A stretch of DNA of 64,000 nucleotides from Dromaius novaehollandiae (lineage: Eukaryota > Chordata > Aves > Casuariiformes > Dromaiidae), in NCBI RefSeq assembly GCF_036370855.1, contig NC_088103.1, positions 36,931,904 to 36,995,903 of the forward strand, read 5' to 3'. Position 1 is the first letter of the stretch, and the number at the start of each line of letters is the position of its first letter. The translations under genes and the position numbers were made by a program. Positions 63,028-64,000 of the stretch are shown here, in pieces. The notes beneath the pieces are model-generated. The model was given only the letters and a program-made list of their open reading frames with translations. It was not told the origin of the DNA and searched no databases.

Positions 63028-64000
63028 GTACCACAAATCTGCAGCTGTTTTTATTCTACAACAAGGCTCTGGAGTTTTTTAGGCATAAAATTGCTCATCT
63101 TGTGTTACAAATGCCTTTTCTGCCCAAAAGGCAATTCGTTTTGTGGTATTAGGTAGATTTCATCAGTGCTTTGTGTTCTTCCTCACATGAAGAAAAGGAA
63201 GAATTTTGTTAATAGCAGTAATCTGTTGATAGGGCTTGTACTAGATCTGTCCAATTTTTAAGAATTTAAAGCTGTTTTAGCCCGTTTCTATTCCTTTCAG
63301 TTTCCCACTGGAGACAGCAGAGGGTCTCATTCTCATCTCCACGCGAAGAAGAAGGTGGCGTCTCTGTAAATGTGACACTGATCATTAATGCCCACAGGAG
63401 ATTCACTGCTGGCCTCTCGATTTGCTTTGACTTTAGGAGGCCAGGGTTTTGCAGAGAGCTGGATTTCACAGAGGATAACCATATCAATTGAACCAAACTA
63501 GCATTTCTAGTGTTTCTCCAAACTTGAGGTTGTCATTCCAAATAACAATTACTAATAGACCTAAATGAAAACTTGCATTAAATTTTTTGAATTTAATTTG
63601 TGTGTTCAAAAAGAAATTTGTTTTCTGGTACTCAGGTTAATTCTGGCCTTCAGTGTGCTCCAAGAAATCAAATGTTTTATGGGAGAGCTGAATCAAGGAT
63701 AAAGAGATCCAAACAAGCAGCTAGCAGAATTTGGTGGGAATCTGGGTTCCAGAATGACTTCTAAAACTTTGAAGTTTTAATGCGCTCAGCTATGACTTCT
63801 GATGGAAAAACTTTTCTTTGTGCAAGTAATGTTTAAGTTTTAATTTAATTTAGAACTTAGAATGAATTAGTAGATATGTTGACAGCGTGAATGAAAACAG
63901 AGGAACAGCATTCAGTTGAACCAGTCAAAAGGTTGGGTAGTCCTGAGTTGCACACCCTACACCATCACTTCAGGTGTCTTTGAGCAAATTGTCTGATCAC
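63028..64000. other. Intergenic desert to window end
   Basis: No gene recognised. A short CpG-holding bit at about 63340-63362 (CCACGCGAAGAAGAAGGTGG) has no clear meaning. Confidence 0.6.

Overview
The window is nuclear genomic DNA of an amniote, most likely a bird. The evidence is a vertebrate gene pair with spliced exons, a CpG-island promoter, many long G/C homopolymers and T-rich runs with scattered G, very few interspersed repeats, and only worn relics of old tRNA-derived SINEs (MIR-like). I could not fix the species. Gene order is MXI1 (+) then SMNDC1 (-), tail to tail. From memory, this matches human 10q25.2 (ADD3-MXI1-SMNDC1-DUSP5) and its avian counterpart on a chicken-6-like chromosome.

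Layout. (1) 1-9977 is the downstream part of a large MXI1 intron; the upstream exons lie outside the window. (2) 9978-13306 holds the last three MXI1 coding exons, giving 149 in-frame residues: most of the helix-loop-helix, the leucine zipper and the acidic/serine-rich tail. A 3'UTR of about 1.65 kb follows, to about 14.96 kb. (3) About 14.96-23.86 kb is the convergent intergenic segment. It holds two SINE relics, an isolated CpG-rich patch at about 18.5-19.65 kb far from any recognised promoter, and two CTCF-core-like motifs near 20.2 kb. (4) About 23.86-34.65 kb is SMNDC1 on the minus strand. It has a non-coding first exon in a CpG island, five coding exons giving exactly 238 codons plus stop, and a 3'UTR of about 1.7 kb. 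(5) About 35.3-64 kb has no recognisable gene and should be part of the gap towards DUSP5. It contains old SINE relics, homopolymers and one small GC-rich, E-box-bearing patch near 40.3 kb.

Function. MXI1 is a bHLH-zipper repressor that pairs with MAX and binds CACGTG, opposing MYC. SMNDC1 (SPF30) is a Tudor-domain spliceosome assembly factor. The two are neighbours, not a known pathway. The SMNDC1 promoter does carry two perfect CACGTG sites, so control by the MYC/MAX/MXI1 network is possible but is only an inference.

I found no previously undescribed multi-gene system. The most useful second looks are a candidate stop-containing (poison) exon in SMNDC1 intron 2, the orphan CpG-rich patch between the gene tails, the hairpins in both 3'UTRs, a Pumilio site overlapping the proximal MXI1 poly(A) signal, and a 23-nt near-perfect palindrome.
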